Assembly: GCA_027494115.1 (NCBI GenBank)
Contig: JAOSJL010000001.1
Span: 2,241,001-2,305,000 of the forward strand
Length of the DNA: 64,000 nucleotides
Source of the DNA: Acidimicrobiia bacterium
GTDB lineage: Bacteria; Actinomycetota; Acidimicrobiia; IMCC26256; JAOSJL01
Reading direction: 5' to 3'
Shown: in pieces, positions 51,616 to 60,775 of the stretch
How the letters are laid out: each line of letters begins with the position of its first letter
Numbering within the stretch: the first letter of the stretch is position 1
Notes under the pieces: model-generated
Databases searched by the model: none
What the model was told of the DNA's origin: nothing
What the model saw: only the letters and a program-made list of their open reading frames with translations
Program-made: the position numbers and the translations under genes

Positions 51616-52850
51616 ACGCGCTCGAAACCGCCGACATCATCGGTCTCGACGAACGTCACGTGATGGCGACCTACGCTCGCGCCCCCGTTGTGTTCACGCG
51701 GGGTTCCGGTTCGCGTCTCTACGATGCAGACGGTCGTGAATACCTCGACTTCTTGTGCGGCCTGGCTGTGACCTCTCTGGGCCATGCTCACCCCGCGGTC
51801 GCCGAAGCCCTTGCCGATCAGGCACGGCAACTCCTCCACGTCTCCAACCTGTTTCACAACGACGTGCAGCCACGCCTGGCGCAGCGTCTCGACGCGCTCC
51901 TTGCCGGCGCTACGGGACAACATGGGCGATGCTTCTTCGCCAACTCCGGGGCCGAGGCCAACGAGGCGGCGATCAAGCTCGCCCGCCGCATCGGCCAGCG
52001 GGCGGGAGGGCCGGGTCGCTACGAGATCGTGTCGGCCATGCGGTCGTTCCACGGGCGCACGCTCACGACGTTGGCGGCCACAGGCCAGCCCGAGAAGCAG
52101 GAGATCTTCGAACCCCTACCCAGCGGGTTTCGTCACGTTCCCTTCGGCGATCCGCACGCCCTCGCCGGGGCTGTCGACGACCGCGTGTGTGCCGTGATCC
52201 TGGAGGTGGTCCAAGCAGAGGGTGGAATGAACATGGCGCCATCGGGCTACCTCGCCGCCGTGCGTGAGCTCTGCGACGATCGTGGCGCTCTGCTGATCAT
52301 CGACGAGGTCCAGACCGGTCTCGGGCGTACCGGCCGCTGGTTCGCCTTCGAGCACGCATCCGTGATTCCCGACATCGTGACGCTGGCAAAGGCTCTGGGA
52401 AACGGCGTACCCATCGGTGCCTGCTGGGCACGGGGCGACGTCGCCGACGGCTTCGGTCCCGGCGACCACGCCACGACGTTCGGCGGGCAACCGCTGGCGG
52501 CGCGCGCCGCGCTCGAGGTCCTGACCGTCCTCGAAGACGAGGATGCTCCGGGTCGTGCGGCATCCGCCGGTGAGCGTCTCACCCGCAGCCTGTGCGATCT
52601 TGCGGCCGTGGACGGTGTCCGAGGTCTCGGGCTTCTGCTCGCCGCCGAGCTCCGCCCCGGACTCGACGCTCCTCGTGTTGTTCGGATCTGCCTGGAGTCC
52701 GGGCTCGTCGTGAACGCCCTGACACCGAGCGCGGTGCGCTTCACGCCTTCTCTTCTCGTCTCTGACGACGAGATCGACGAGGCCCTGGAGATCTTCGCAG
52801 CGGCCCTGGATGCCGCCGCCGCCACTTCCTCCCCTGAGGTGAAATCATGA
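51612..52850 (+). CDS. argD: Acetylornithine aminotransferase
   Basis: PLP class III aminotransferase, 412 aa. FLCGLAVTSLGHAHPAV, FANSGAEANEAAIKLARR, SFHGRTLTTLAATGQ, IIDEVQTGLGRTGRWFAFEH and the Schiff-base lysine in TLAKALGNGVPIGA are conserved. GTG 51612 overlaps the argB stop. Confidence 0.96.
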   Translation: MNALETADIIGLDERHVMATYARAPVVFTRGSGSRLYDADGREYLDFLCGLAVTSLGHAHPAVAEALADQARQLLHVSNLFHNDVQPRLAQRLDALLAGATGQHGRCFFANSGAEANEAAIKLARRIGQRAGGPGRYEIVSAMRSFHGRTLTTLAATGQPEKQEIFEPLPSGFRHVPFGDPHALAGAVDDRVCAVILEVVQAEGGMNMAPSGYLAAVRELCDDRGALLIIDEVQTGLGRTGRWFAFEHASVIPDIVTLAKALGNGVPIGACWARGDVADGFGPGDHATTFGGQPLAARAALEVLTVLEDEDAPGRAASAGERLTRSLCDLAAVDGVRGLGLLLAAELRPGLDAPRVVRICLESGLVVNALTPSAVRFTPSLLVSDDEIDEALEIFAAALDAAAATSSPEVKS

Positions 52851-53791
52851 GCCGCTGCTGTCTCGAGGTGGACGACCTCACACCCCACGACGTCGGCACG
52901 GTTCTCGATCACGCCCTCGAATGGAAACGTGAGCCGGCTTCGGTCCCGAGTCTTCTCGAAGGCAGCGGGGCGGTGGGTCTCTTCGAAAAGCCGTCGGCCC
53001 GGACGCGCATCGCGTTCGAGCTGGCTGTGGTGGGTCTGGGTGGCCACCCCATGTACGTCCGGGGTGACGAAGTCGGGCTCGGCGTACGCGAGAGTCCCGC
53101 CGACGTGGCCCGCACGTTTGCGTCGTACTGCTCAGTCCTCGCCGCACGCGTGTTCGACCACGACGTTCTCCAGGTCATGGCCGACGCTGTCGATCGTCCG
53201 GTCGTCAACCTGCTCTCCGATCGGGCGCATCCCACCCAGGCGTTGGCGGACATGCTCACGCTCCGAGAACACTTCGGAGTTCTCGAGGGACGCCACCTCA
53301 CCTTCGTGGGCGACGGGAACAACGTCGCGGCTTCCCTCGCGTTTGCGGCTGCTCTGTGTGGTCTCGAGTTCACCGTGGCTTCGCCACCGGGTTACGAACT
53401 CGATGAAGACGTCGCGGAGCGCGCCCGAAACCTGGGGGGAGCGATCGAGGTCACAACCGACCTGCATGAAGCGGTACGCGGTACCGACGCCCTCTACACC
53501 GATGTCTGGACGTCGATGGGTCAGGAGGACGAGTCGGCTCAGCGGCGCCAGGCCTTCGAGGGCTTCACCGTCGATGATGCGCTCTTGGCCCTGGCGTCCG
53601 ACGACGCGGTGTTCCTGCACTGCCTGCCTGCCCATCGAGGTGAGGAGGTGAGCGCGTCGGTCATCGACGGTGAGCGCTCACTCGTGTGGAAGCAGGCCGC
53701 CAACCGGATGCACTCGCTTCGCGCTCTTCTGGCTCTCCTGCTCGAGAGCACCGTGACGAGCAATGTCCCGACCACCGGGGAGGTCCCGTGA
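52847..53791 (+). CDS. argF: Ornithine carbamoyltransferase
   Basis: Makes citrulline. The carbamoyl-phosphate loop reads FEKPSARTRIAFE, with Ala for the common Thr of STRTR. DRAHPTQALADMLTL, the ornithine/citrulline site VWTSMGQEDE and HCLPAHRGEEV confirm argF over pyrB. 314 aa. ATG 52847 overlaps argD. Confidence 0.95.
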   Translation: MSRCCLEVDDLTPHDVGTVLDHALEWKREPASVPSLLEGSGAVGLFEKPSARTRIAFELAVVGLGGHPMYVRGDEVGLGVRESPADVARTFASYCSVLAARVFDHDVLQVMADAVDRPVVNLLSDRAHPTQALADMLTLREHFGVLEGRHLTFVGDGNNVAASLAFAAALCGLEFTVASPPGYELDEDVAERARNLGGAIEVTTDLHEAVRGTDALYTDVWTSMGQEDESAQRRQAFEGFTVDDALLALASDDAVFLHCLPAHRGEEVSASVIDGERSLVWKQAANRMHSLRALLALLLESTVTSNVPTTGEVP

Positions 53792-54258
53792 CCACACTCG
53801 GCAAACCGCAACGACAGCACCGAATCGCCCGGCTGCTGGAGGAACAACCCATCTCCTCCCAGCACCAGCTCGTCGAGCTGCTGGCGGTCGACGGCGTCGA
53901 GGCGACGCAGGCGACCGTCAGTCGTGATCTCGAGGATCTCGGCGCCGTCAAGGTCCGGATCCCCGGCGGCGCGATGGCCTATGCGGTTCCCGAGTACGGC
54001 AAGGAGCAGTCGGCACCCGACGAGCAGCTTCGCCGGGCGATGGGGGAGTTCGTCGTGGAGGTCGCCTACAGCCATCACCTGGTCGTCCTGCGAACCGGCC
54101 CGGGCCAGGCCCATGTCGTGGCCTCGGCTCTCGACCGCTCGGTGATGCCCGACGTCCTCGGTACCGTCGCGGGCGACGACACGATTCTGGTGATCTGTCC
54201 CGAATCCGCCACCGGCGCCGACGTGGCGTCGATGTTCGAGTCCCTCGCGGGCCTCTGA
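53788..54258 (+). CDS. argR: Arginine repressor ArgR
   Basis: Hexameric arginine-dependent repressor, 156 aa. N-terminal winged helix ([39 protein letters not shown]) and C-terminal oligomerisation domain with the arginine-binding [18 protein letters not shown] 53788 overlaps the argF stop. Being inside the operon, it should regulate itself through the box before argC. Confidence 0.96.
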   Translation: MTTLGKPQRQHRIARLLEEQPISSQHQLVELLAVDGVEATQATVSRDLEDLGAVKVRIPGGAMAYAVPEYGKEQSAPDEQLRRAMGEFVVEVAYSHHLVVLRTGPGQAHVVASALDRSVMPDVLGTVAGDDTILVICPESATGADVASMFESLAGL

Positions 54259-54278
54259 TGATCGGGCCTCTGATGATC
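54249..54278 (+). repeat. 15-bp perfect tandem duplication at the argR stop
   Basis: GGGCCTCTGATGATC occurs twice (54249 and 54264); the first copy contains the argR stop codon. Confidence 0.95.
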
Positions 54279-54292
54279 GAAAAGGAGCAGCA

Positions 54293-55599
54293 GTGAGCGT
54301 TGCCAGCAAGCCGGACGTCAAGCCCGATGTGAGCCCCGATGTGAGCCCCGATGTGAGCCCCGATGTGGAACGTGTGGTTCTCGCCTACTCGGGTGGACTC
54401 GACACGTCCGTGGCCGTCCGTTGGATGATCGAGGAGTGGAGAGCTGAGGTCGTGGCGGTGGCCGTCGACGTCGGCCAGGGCATGTCCGACCTCGAAGGTG
54501 TGCGTGAGAGGGCACGGGCGGCGGGCGCCGTCGAGGCCGTGGTCATCGAGCGCGCGCCGAATACGCCGCGGAGTTCATCGCCCCTGCCATCAAGGCGAAC
54601 GCGCGCTACGAGGGCCAATATCCCTTGCTTTCTGCACTGTCACGCCCCGTCATCGCACGTCACCTCGTACGGGCGGCACGCGAGTTCGGTGCTGACGCAC
54701 TCGGGCACGGCTGCACCGGAAAAGGAAACGACCAGGTCCGCTTCGAAACCGCTCTCCGGACGCTCGCGCCCGACCTCCAGGTGGTCGCCCCGGTGCGGGT
54801 CTGGGGCTTCACCCGCGACGACTCCATCGATTACGCGGAGGCCCACGGCATCCCGATCACGGCCAGTCGGGAAAAGCCCTATTCCATCGACGCCAACCTG
54901 GTGGGGACGCGCCATCGAGTGCGGTGCCCTCGAAGATCCCTGGGCGGCTCCCCCGACGGCATCTTCGAGCTCGTCGCCGATGTGGCCGACGCTCCGACCG
55001 ACTCGACCGAAATCGTGATCGGCTTCGAGCAGGGCGTCCCGGTGAGCCTCGACGGAGTGGCGATGGGGCTCCACGAGATCATGCCTGCACTCGACCGTAT
55101 CGTCGGCTCGTACGGCTGGGGTCGACTCGACATGGTGGAGAACCGCCGGGTCGGGATCAAGAGCCGCGAGACGTACGAGTGCCCTGGAGCACTCGCGCTC
55201 ATGCTGGCGCACTCCGACCTGGAGTCGATCACGGTGGAACGTGATCTGGCGCGGGAAAAGACACGCCTCGAACCTCGCTGGGCCGACCTCGTGTACGACG
55301 GCCACTGGTTCTCCCCATTGCGTGAGGCACTCGACGCGTTCATCGATTCCTCGCAGCGCTATGTCACGGGTGATGTGCGTCTGGCCCTCGAACCCGGGCG
55401 GTGTCACGTCACGGGCCGCCGGTCGGACCACAGCCTCTACGACGACGGCCTCGCCACCTACGACGCGCACGACTCCTTCCGCCACGAGGACGCAGAGGGC
55501 TTCGTCCGCCTGTGGGGTCTGTCCCTGACGACCTGGTCCGAGCGTCAGGGCCCTGGTTCCGGGAAGACCGGCTCGAAGACCGAATCGGAGAAAGGCTGA
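54293..55599 (+). CDS. argG: Argininosuccinate synthase (frame broken three times)
   Basis: ATP-driven citrulline-aspartate ligase. After an N-terminal KPDV/SPDV repeat comes the PP-loop [65 protein letters not shown]-like [13 protein letters not shown] and [18 protein letters not shown] follow. Three indels: a G missing near 54550, an extra G at 54900-54901 and a C missing in 54950-54954. With all corrected there are 435 codons. GTG 54293 has AAGGAG. Confidence 0.94.
54326..54361 (+). repeat. 12-bp tandem repeat in the argG N-terminus
   Basis: GATGTGAGCCCC occurs three times with degenerate flanking copies, encoding KPDV/SPDV repeats directly before the PP-loop domain. Confidence 0.95.
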
Positions 55600-56991
55600 T
55601 GAACCCCGAGGGCACGGGCCCACTCTGGCAGGGACGCCTCGGGGACGGACCCGCCGAGGAGTTGTGGGAGTTCACGGCGAGTCTGCCGTTCGACATCCGT
55701 CTCGCGGCCGATGACGTGCAGGGATCCCTCGCGCACGTGCAGATGCTGGGCGAGGTGGGACTCCTGGATTCCGAGGAGCGCGAGAGCATCGAATCGGCTC
55801 TCCGTGAGGTGGCGCGTGAGCTGGCCGCGGAGGTCTTCGTGTTCGCTCCCACCGATGAGGACATCCACACGGCTGTCGAGCGACGTGTCACCGAGATCGC
55901 CGGCCCGGCGGGCGCCAAGCTGCACACGGGCCGCAGCCGCAACGACCAGGTGGCACTCGACCTCCGCCTGTACCTGCGTCGCGAAGGGCGGCGTGTCGCC
56001 GAGGCGGTACACGCGCTCCAGGAAGTACTGGTGCGTCGTGCAGAAGAGGCGGGTGACGCGGCATTGCCCGGGTATACACACCTTCAGCGCGCCCAGCCAG
56101 TGCTGCTCGCCCACCACCTGCTCGCCCACTTCTGGGCACTTGCCCGTGACGTGGACCGCTGGCGTGACGCCCTCGCACGTGCCGACGTCTCCCCGCTCGG
56201 TGCCGGTGCCCTCGCGGGCTCGAGTCTCCCGATCGACCCGGTGATCAGCGCCGAAGCGCTGGGCTTCTCGTCGACCTTCGACAACTCGCTCGACGCGGTG
56301 TCGGACCGCGACTTCGTGGCCGAGGCCCTCTTCGTCCTCGCTCTCACGCAGGTCCATCTGTCCCGCCTCGGAGAGGAGATCGTGTTGTGGTCGAGCGAGG
56401 AGTTCGGGTTCCTCCATCTCGCCGATGAGCACGCCACCGGATCGTCGATGCTCCCCCAGAAGAAGAACCCCGACACGGCCGAGCTCACGCGCGGCCGCAC
56501 CGGGCGCCTGATCGGCAACCTCACCGGACTCCTCGCCACCCTCAAGGGTCTCCCTCTCGCCTACAACCGCGACCTCCAGGACGACAAGGAGCCGCTCTTC
56601 GATTCGCTCGACAGCTGCCGTCTCGCGCTGAAGGCGCTCACAGGACTCCTCGACACGGCCGCGTTCGACACCGCACGCATGGCAGCAGCGGCCGATGACG
56701 AGATGGCGGTGGCCACGGATCTGGCCGAGTATCTCGTTGGTCGGGGGTTCCCTTTCGTGAGGCGCACGCCGTCGTCGGGAATCTCGTACGTCGGTCGCTC
56801 GAGGAGGATGTGGCGCTCTCCGAGCTCGCAGGTGCCGATGAGCGACTATCCGGCACGGCGGAGTTCTTCGGCCCGGGCGCCGGAGTCCGGCGTCGCACGA
56901 CCCCGGAGGGGCGGGGCCGGGTCCCGTGGAGAAGCAACACGGCGACGCGGCGGCACGACTCGAGTCACAGCGGGCGTGGCTGGGGGAGTGA
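55599..56991 (+). CDS. argH: Argininosuccinate lyase (frame broken twice)
   Basis: Fumarase-superfamily lyase releasing arginine and fumarate. [40 protein letters not shown] and the signature [16 protein letters not shown] (catalytic Ser loop) are intact. A C is missing at 56753-56756 and a G at 56905-56906; restoring both gives [14 protein letters not shown] and a C-terminus ending QRAWLGE at TGA 56989, 464 codons. ATG 55599 overlaps argG by one base. Confidence 0.94.
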
Positions 56992-57583
56992 CCCGACGCG
57001 GACGACCTCTCGCGGTCTCCTTCTACGACCGTGACTCCCTGGAGGTCGCGCCCGAACTGCTCAACAAGGTTCTCGAGTCCACCATCGGTGGCGTCGAGGT
57101 CCGGGTGCGCGTCGTGGAGGTCGAGGCCTACCGCGGCTCCCACGACCCGGCCAGCCACGCGTACCGGGGGAGACCCCACGGAACGCCTCGATGTTCGGGC
57201 CGCCCGGCCGCCTCTACGTCTATTTCACGTACGGGATGCACTGGTGCGCCAACGTCGTGTGTGACGCACCCGGCACCGGACATGCTGTTCTCCTGCGGGC
57301 GGCGGCTCCGCTGACCGGGATCGACACGATCCGTACCCGGCGGGGCGAGAAGCTGAGAGAGCGGGATCTGCTGGCGGGCCCGGCCCGACTGACGCAGGCA
57401 CTGGGAATCACCGGCGATCTCGACGGCACGGATCTCCGCCGACCGCCCGTTCGCCTCCTCGACGACGGCGTGTCGCCACCGACACGACCTGCGACGGGCC
57501 CACGCATCGGCATCAACGCGGCCGTCGACAACCCCTGGCGTTACTGCGTCGCCGACGACCCAAACCTCAGCCGTTCGGCGTAG
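56988..57583 (+). CDS. 3-methyladenine DNA glycosylase, AAG/MPG type (frame broken once)
   Basis: Base-excision repair glycosylase for alkylated purines. [19 protein letters not shown], the catalytic-region [20 protein letters not shown] and the AAG phrase [20 protein letters not shown], then [10 protein letters not shown] and [14 protein letters not shown], identify the family. A G is missing in the run 57166-57170; corrected length is 198 aa. GTG 56988 overlaps argH by GTGA. Location after argH is common in actinobacteria. Confidence 0.93.
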
Positions 57584-57592
57584 GGCGGGCCG

Positions 57593-59821
57593 CTAGGCGG
57601 GCGGAGCGCTCCCGGCGCCGACGAGCTCCGGTGGCGGCACGTTCGGCCCGCGGCCGTCTTCGTACTCGGGTTCGGGCAGTGCGGTCTCGCCCTCGATGTC
57701 GAGGTTCGGCAGGATCCGGTCCAGCCATTTCGGCAGCCACCAGTTGGCGTCACCGACGAGGGCCATGACAGACGGTACGAGGACCATCCGGATGATCGTG
57801 GCGTCGAGCAGGATCGCCGTAGCGAGTCCGATCCCCATCATCTTCACCTCGACCTGGTCTCCGAGGGCGAAGCTCCCGAAGACGCTGATCATGATGATCG
57901 CGGCCGCCGTGATCACGCGGGCGGTGCCGGCGATCCCCGCCGCCACACTCGCGTTGTTGTCGCCGGTCTTGAGGTACTCCTCGCGGATGCGCGACATGAG
58001 GAACACCTCGTAGTCCATGGACAGCCCGAACAGGATGGCGAACATGAGCATCGGCAGGAAGGACACGATCGGTACTGTCTCCTCGAGACCGATGAGGTCC
58101 CTGCCCCAGCCCCACTGGAAGATGGCCACGACAACGCCGTAGGCGGCGCCGATGCCGAGCAAGTTCACGACCGCTGCTTTGAGGGGCACGAACAGCGACC
58201 GGAACACCAGCATCAGCAACAGGAACGACATCACCAGGACCGCGCCGATGAACAACGGCAGCCGGCCGGCCAGCTTCTCCGAGAAGTCGATGAAGACCGC
58301 CGGTGTCCCCGCGACGTAGACCGTCGCGTCGTCACCGATCGCAGTGGGCAGCACCTCGTCGCGGAGGCGGTGGACGGTGTCGGCCGTGGCCGCGTCCTGA
58401 GGCGACGTGGTGGGGAATGCGACGATGAGCGCGGTGTCTGCCTCCGCCGGATTCTCGCTGTTGAGCCGTGTCTGGCCGATCTGTGCGATGCCCTCGTCCT
58501 CTTCGACGGCGGTCTCGAGTGCCGTGAGGCCCTCCCGGCCGGTGTCGTCGAGGTCGACCACGACCTGGAGTGGTCCGTTGAACCCGCTGCCGAAGCCCTC
58601 GGCGAGCAGGTCGTACGACTGCCGGAGCGTCGTGGACGGGGGACTGGTCCCGGCGTCGGTCACGCCGAGGCGCATGGAGAAGAAGGGGACCAGCAGTAGG
58701 AGCAGCAACGCCGCACTGCCTATGAGATAGGGCCAGGGACGACCCGACACCCGGCGCGACCAGCGCGCCCAGAACCCGTCGTGGCTGTCGGCGGCGACCG
58801 CCTTCATACCGGGGACGCGCAGCTTGTCGATCTTGTGGCCGACCAGCCCGAGCAACGCGGGAAGGAGCGTGATCGCTGTGAGCACCGCGGCACCGACCAC
58901 GATGGCGGCCGCAGACCCGAGGGTCGCGACAAAGGGGATGCCGATGAACTGGAGCCCGAGAATGGCGATGACGACCGTGACGCCGGCGAAGACGACAGCC
59001 TGGCCCGCGGTTGCGTTGGCGCGCGCCGCCGCCTCCGCGACCGTCATGCCCTGGTGCAGGTGCTCGCGGTGGCGCGTGACGACGAACAGGGCGTAGTCGA
59101 TGCCGACGCCGAGCCCGATCATCGTGGCGATGACGGGTGCCACCGTTCCGATGTCGAGGAAGTTGGCGCTGATGGTGACGACCGAAAGGCCCAGACCGAG
59201 GCCGATGAGCGCCGTGACCAGGGGAAGCCCCATCGCGACGACGGATCCGAAGGCGAACAGGAGAACGATGATCGCGACACCCAGCCCGATGAGCTCCGCT
59301 CCGCCGAACTCGCCTTCCTCGTTGAACTGGACGACGTCGCCTCCGAACTCCACCTGGAGTCCGGCATCGACGGCCGGTACCACTGCCTCCTCGAGCCCGT
59401 CGAGGGCTTCGGTGCCGAGCTCTGTCGCAGCTTGGTCATAGGTGACGGTGGCGAATCCGATGGTCCCGTCGGGTGACGTCTGCTCATCAACCGGGGAGAT
59501 GACGTCGACCACGTGGGGGAGCTCGCTGAGCGCGACAACTGCGCCGTCGATCCCGGCGGCGGCATTCGGGTCGGAGAGGGAACCGTCCTCCGTGGCGAAC
59601 ACGACCCGAGCCGAGTCGCCCGATTCGGCGGGGAAGCGTTCCTTGAGGAGATCGAGCGCCCGCTGCGTCTCGGTGCCGGGCAGTGTGAAGTTGTCGCTGG
59701 TCTCTCCCCCGAAGGAGTTCACGCCGATGGCGGCGAGCACGAACGCCGCGATCCACACGGCGATGACACGCCACTTGTGCGTCGCGGCGAAGTGGCCAAG
59801 GCGGAACATGGCGCGAGACAT
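57593..59821 (-). CDS. MMPL/RND family membrane transporter
   Basis: 742-aa RND-superfamily exporter of the MMPL type: 12 predicted membrane helices in two blocks (five-helix clusters with GLGLGLSVVTISANFLD, then VPVIATMIGLGVGIDYALFV, and in the second half FLPMLMFAILFGLSMDYEVF) and two extracellular domains. The paired GxGxDYALF and GLSMDYEVF phrases hold the proton-relay Asp-Tyr. Substrate unknown; lipids or drugs are usual. ATG 59821 has GAGGAGA upstream. The divergent TetR gene and shared operators suggest drug- or lipid-responsive control. Confidence 0.9.
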   Translation of the reverse strand: MSRAMFRLGHFAATHKWRVIAVWIAAFVLAAIGVNSFGGETSDNFTLPGTETQRALDLLKERFPAESGDSARVVFATEDGSLSDPNAAAGIDGAVVALSELPHVVDVISPVDEQTSPDGTIGFATVTYDQAATELGTEALDGLEEAVVPAVDAGLQVEFGGDVVQFNEEGEFGGAELIGLGVAIIVLLFAFGSVVAMGLPLVTALIGLGLGLSVVTISANFLDIGTVAPVIATMIGLGVGIDYALFVVTRHREHLHQGMTVAEAAARANATAGQAVVFAGVTVVIAILGLQFIGIPFVATLGSAAAIVVGAAVLTAITLLPALLGLVGHKIDKLRVPGMKAVAADSHDGFWARWSRRVSGRPWPYLIGSAALLLLLLVPFFSMRLGVTDAGTSPPSTTLRQSYDLLAEGFGSGFNGPLQVVVDLDDTGREGLTALETAVEEDEGIAQIGQTRLNSENPAEADTALIVAFPTTSPQDAATADTVHRLRDEVLPTAIGDDATVYVAGTPAVFIDFSEKLAGRLPLFIGAVLVMSFLLLMLVFRSLFVPLKAAVVNLLGIGAAYGVVVAIFQWGWGRDLIGLEETVPIVSFLPMLMFAILFGLSMDYEVFLMSRIREEYLKTGDNNASVAAGIAGTARVITAAAIIMISVFGSFALGDQVEVKMMGIGLATAILLDATIIRMVLVPSVMALVGDANWWLPKWLDRILPNLDIEGETALPEPEYEDGRGPNVPPPELVGAGSAPPA

Positions 59822-59860
59822 GGGCTCTCCTCGTGGAGCGGGCCAGACCGATGAGGGATC

Positions 59861-59889
59861 ATTATCCGACAGTGTGTGCCAGTTGGCAA
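59861..59889 (-). promoter_or_regulatory. Promoter of the MMPL transporter with overlapping operator
   Basis: On the minus strand TTGCCA (59889-59884), 17 bases, GATAAT (59866-59861). The -35 lies within the palindrome TGCCAGTTGGCA (59877-59888), so a bound repressor would block polymerase. Confidence 0.7.
59877..59888. promoter_or_regulatory. Candidate TetR operator O1
   Basis: TGCCA-GT-TGGCA palindrome overlapping the MMPL -35. The same TGCCANNTGGCA form recurs at 60010-60021. Confidence 0.65.
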
Positions 59890-60009
59890 GTCGTGAATGT
59901 TGGTGTCCGTGCGAGGCATCTCACACGAGGATCCGTGTCACACCATGGATAAACGCTCGAGCGCAAGGAGACCGCTCACCGGTGCTCGGACCAGCTATCC
60001 GTCCGGTGA

Positions 60010-60021
60010 TGCCATATGGCA
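60010..60021. promoter_or_regulatory. Candidate TetR operator O2
   Basis: TGCCA-TA-TGGCA, perfect palindrome (14 bp with flanking A/T), abutting the -35 of the tetR promoter. Confidence 0.65.
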
Positions 60022-60051
60022 TTGACTGTCACAAATCAACTGGTGTATCGT
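60022..60051 (+). promoter_or_regulatory. Promoter of the TetR regulator
   Basis: TTGACT (60022-60027), 18 bases, TATCGT (60046-60051), then 8 bases to ATG 60060, implying a leaderless transcript. Confidence 0.65.
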
Positions 60052-60059
60052 CCCCAGAC

Positions 60060-60716
60060 ATGACCCGGTCCACGACCGCCTCTACGTCGACGCCACCGAT
60101 GCCGCCCCCCGGGGTTGTCGGGAGAGGCACGCCGGGTCGCCGGGAAAGGCACAAGGCGCGCACGAGGCGCTCGCTCGAAGAAGCGGCGCTCCGGCTGTTC
60201 GCACGCCGGGGCTTCGACGACACGACGATCGAGGACATCACCGATGCGGCCGACGTGTCACCCCGCACGTTCTTCCGCTACTTCGCGTCCAAAGAAGACG
60301 TGCTCTTCGCCGATCACGCTCAGCAGATCCAACGATTCGGCAACGCATTGTCTGCGCGTTCAGCTGACGAGCCGGTTCTGGCCTCCATCACCGAGGCGCT
60401 GTTGACCCTGGCCGACGACTACGAGGAGAAGCGGGAGCGGTATCTGCTCCGTTTTCGTCTGCTGGCCTCGTTCCCGGGTGTCGCGGCCCGCGGCATGGAG
60501 CTCCAGGCGAAGATCGTCGACGTGGTGGCGGGCTTCGTCGCAGAGCGCCTCGGCCTCGACCCGAGTAGCGATCTGCGCCCGGTTCTGGTGGGGCAGGTCA
60601 CGGTCGGGGCACTGGCGGCCGCGACCAACATCTGGTCGACGGGAACATCGAGTCGCTCGCTTCCCGAGCTCGTGCGCGAATCACTGGAGCTCACCGCCGA
60701 CGGTATGGGCGTCTGA
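60060..60716 (+). CDS. TetR family transcriptional regulator
   Basis: 218-aa one-domain-plus-ligand-domain repressor. After a Pro/Thr-rich 35-residue N-terminus the HTH reads EEAALRLFARRGFDDTTIED, then DAADVSPRTFFRYFASKEDV, typical of TetR recognition helices. The C-terminal ligand domain (LTLADDYEEKRERYLLRFRL ... VGALAAATNIWSTG) is not assignable to a ligand class. ATG 60060 is set by the promoter spacing. Divergent from an MMPL transporter, with a matching palindrome in each promoter. Confidence 0.92.
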   Translation: MTRSTTASTSTPPMPPPGVVGRGTPGRRERHKARTRRSLEEAALRLFARRGFDDTTIEDITDAADVSPRTFFRYFASKEDVLFADHAQQIQRFGNALSARSADEPVLASITEALLTLADDYEEKRERYLLRFRLLASFPGVAARGMELQAKIVDVVAGFVAERLGLDPSSDLRPVLVGQVTVGALAAATNIWSTGTSSRSLPELVRESLELTADGMGV

Positions 60717-60775
60717 ACCCGCTCAGCGCTCCCGTCGACGAGGGGCCGTGCGCCGGAACCGCGTTCGACCGAGGG

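Noticed and set aside
54293..55599. Two partial argG genes or a recent argG duplication
   Set aside because: The pieces are collinear halves of one enzyme joined by single-base indels, with no duplicated domain.
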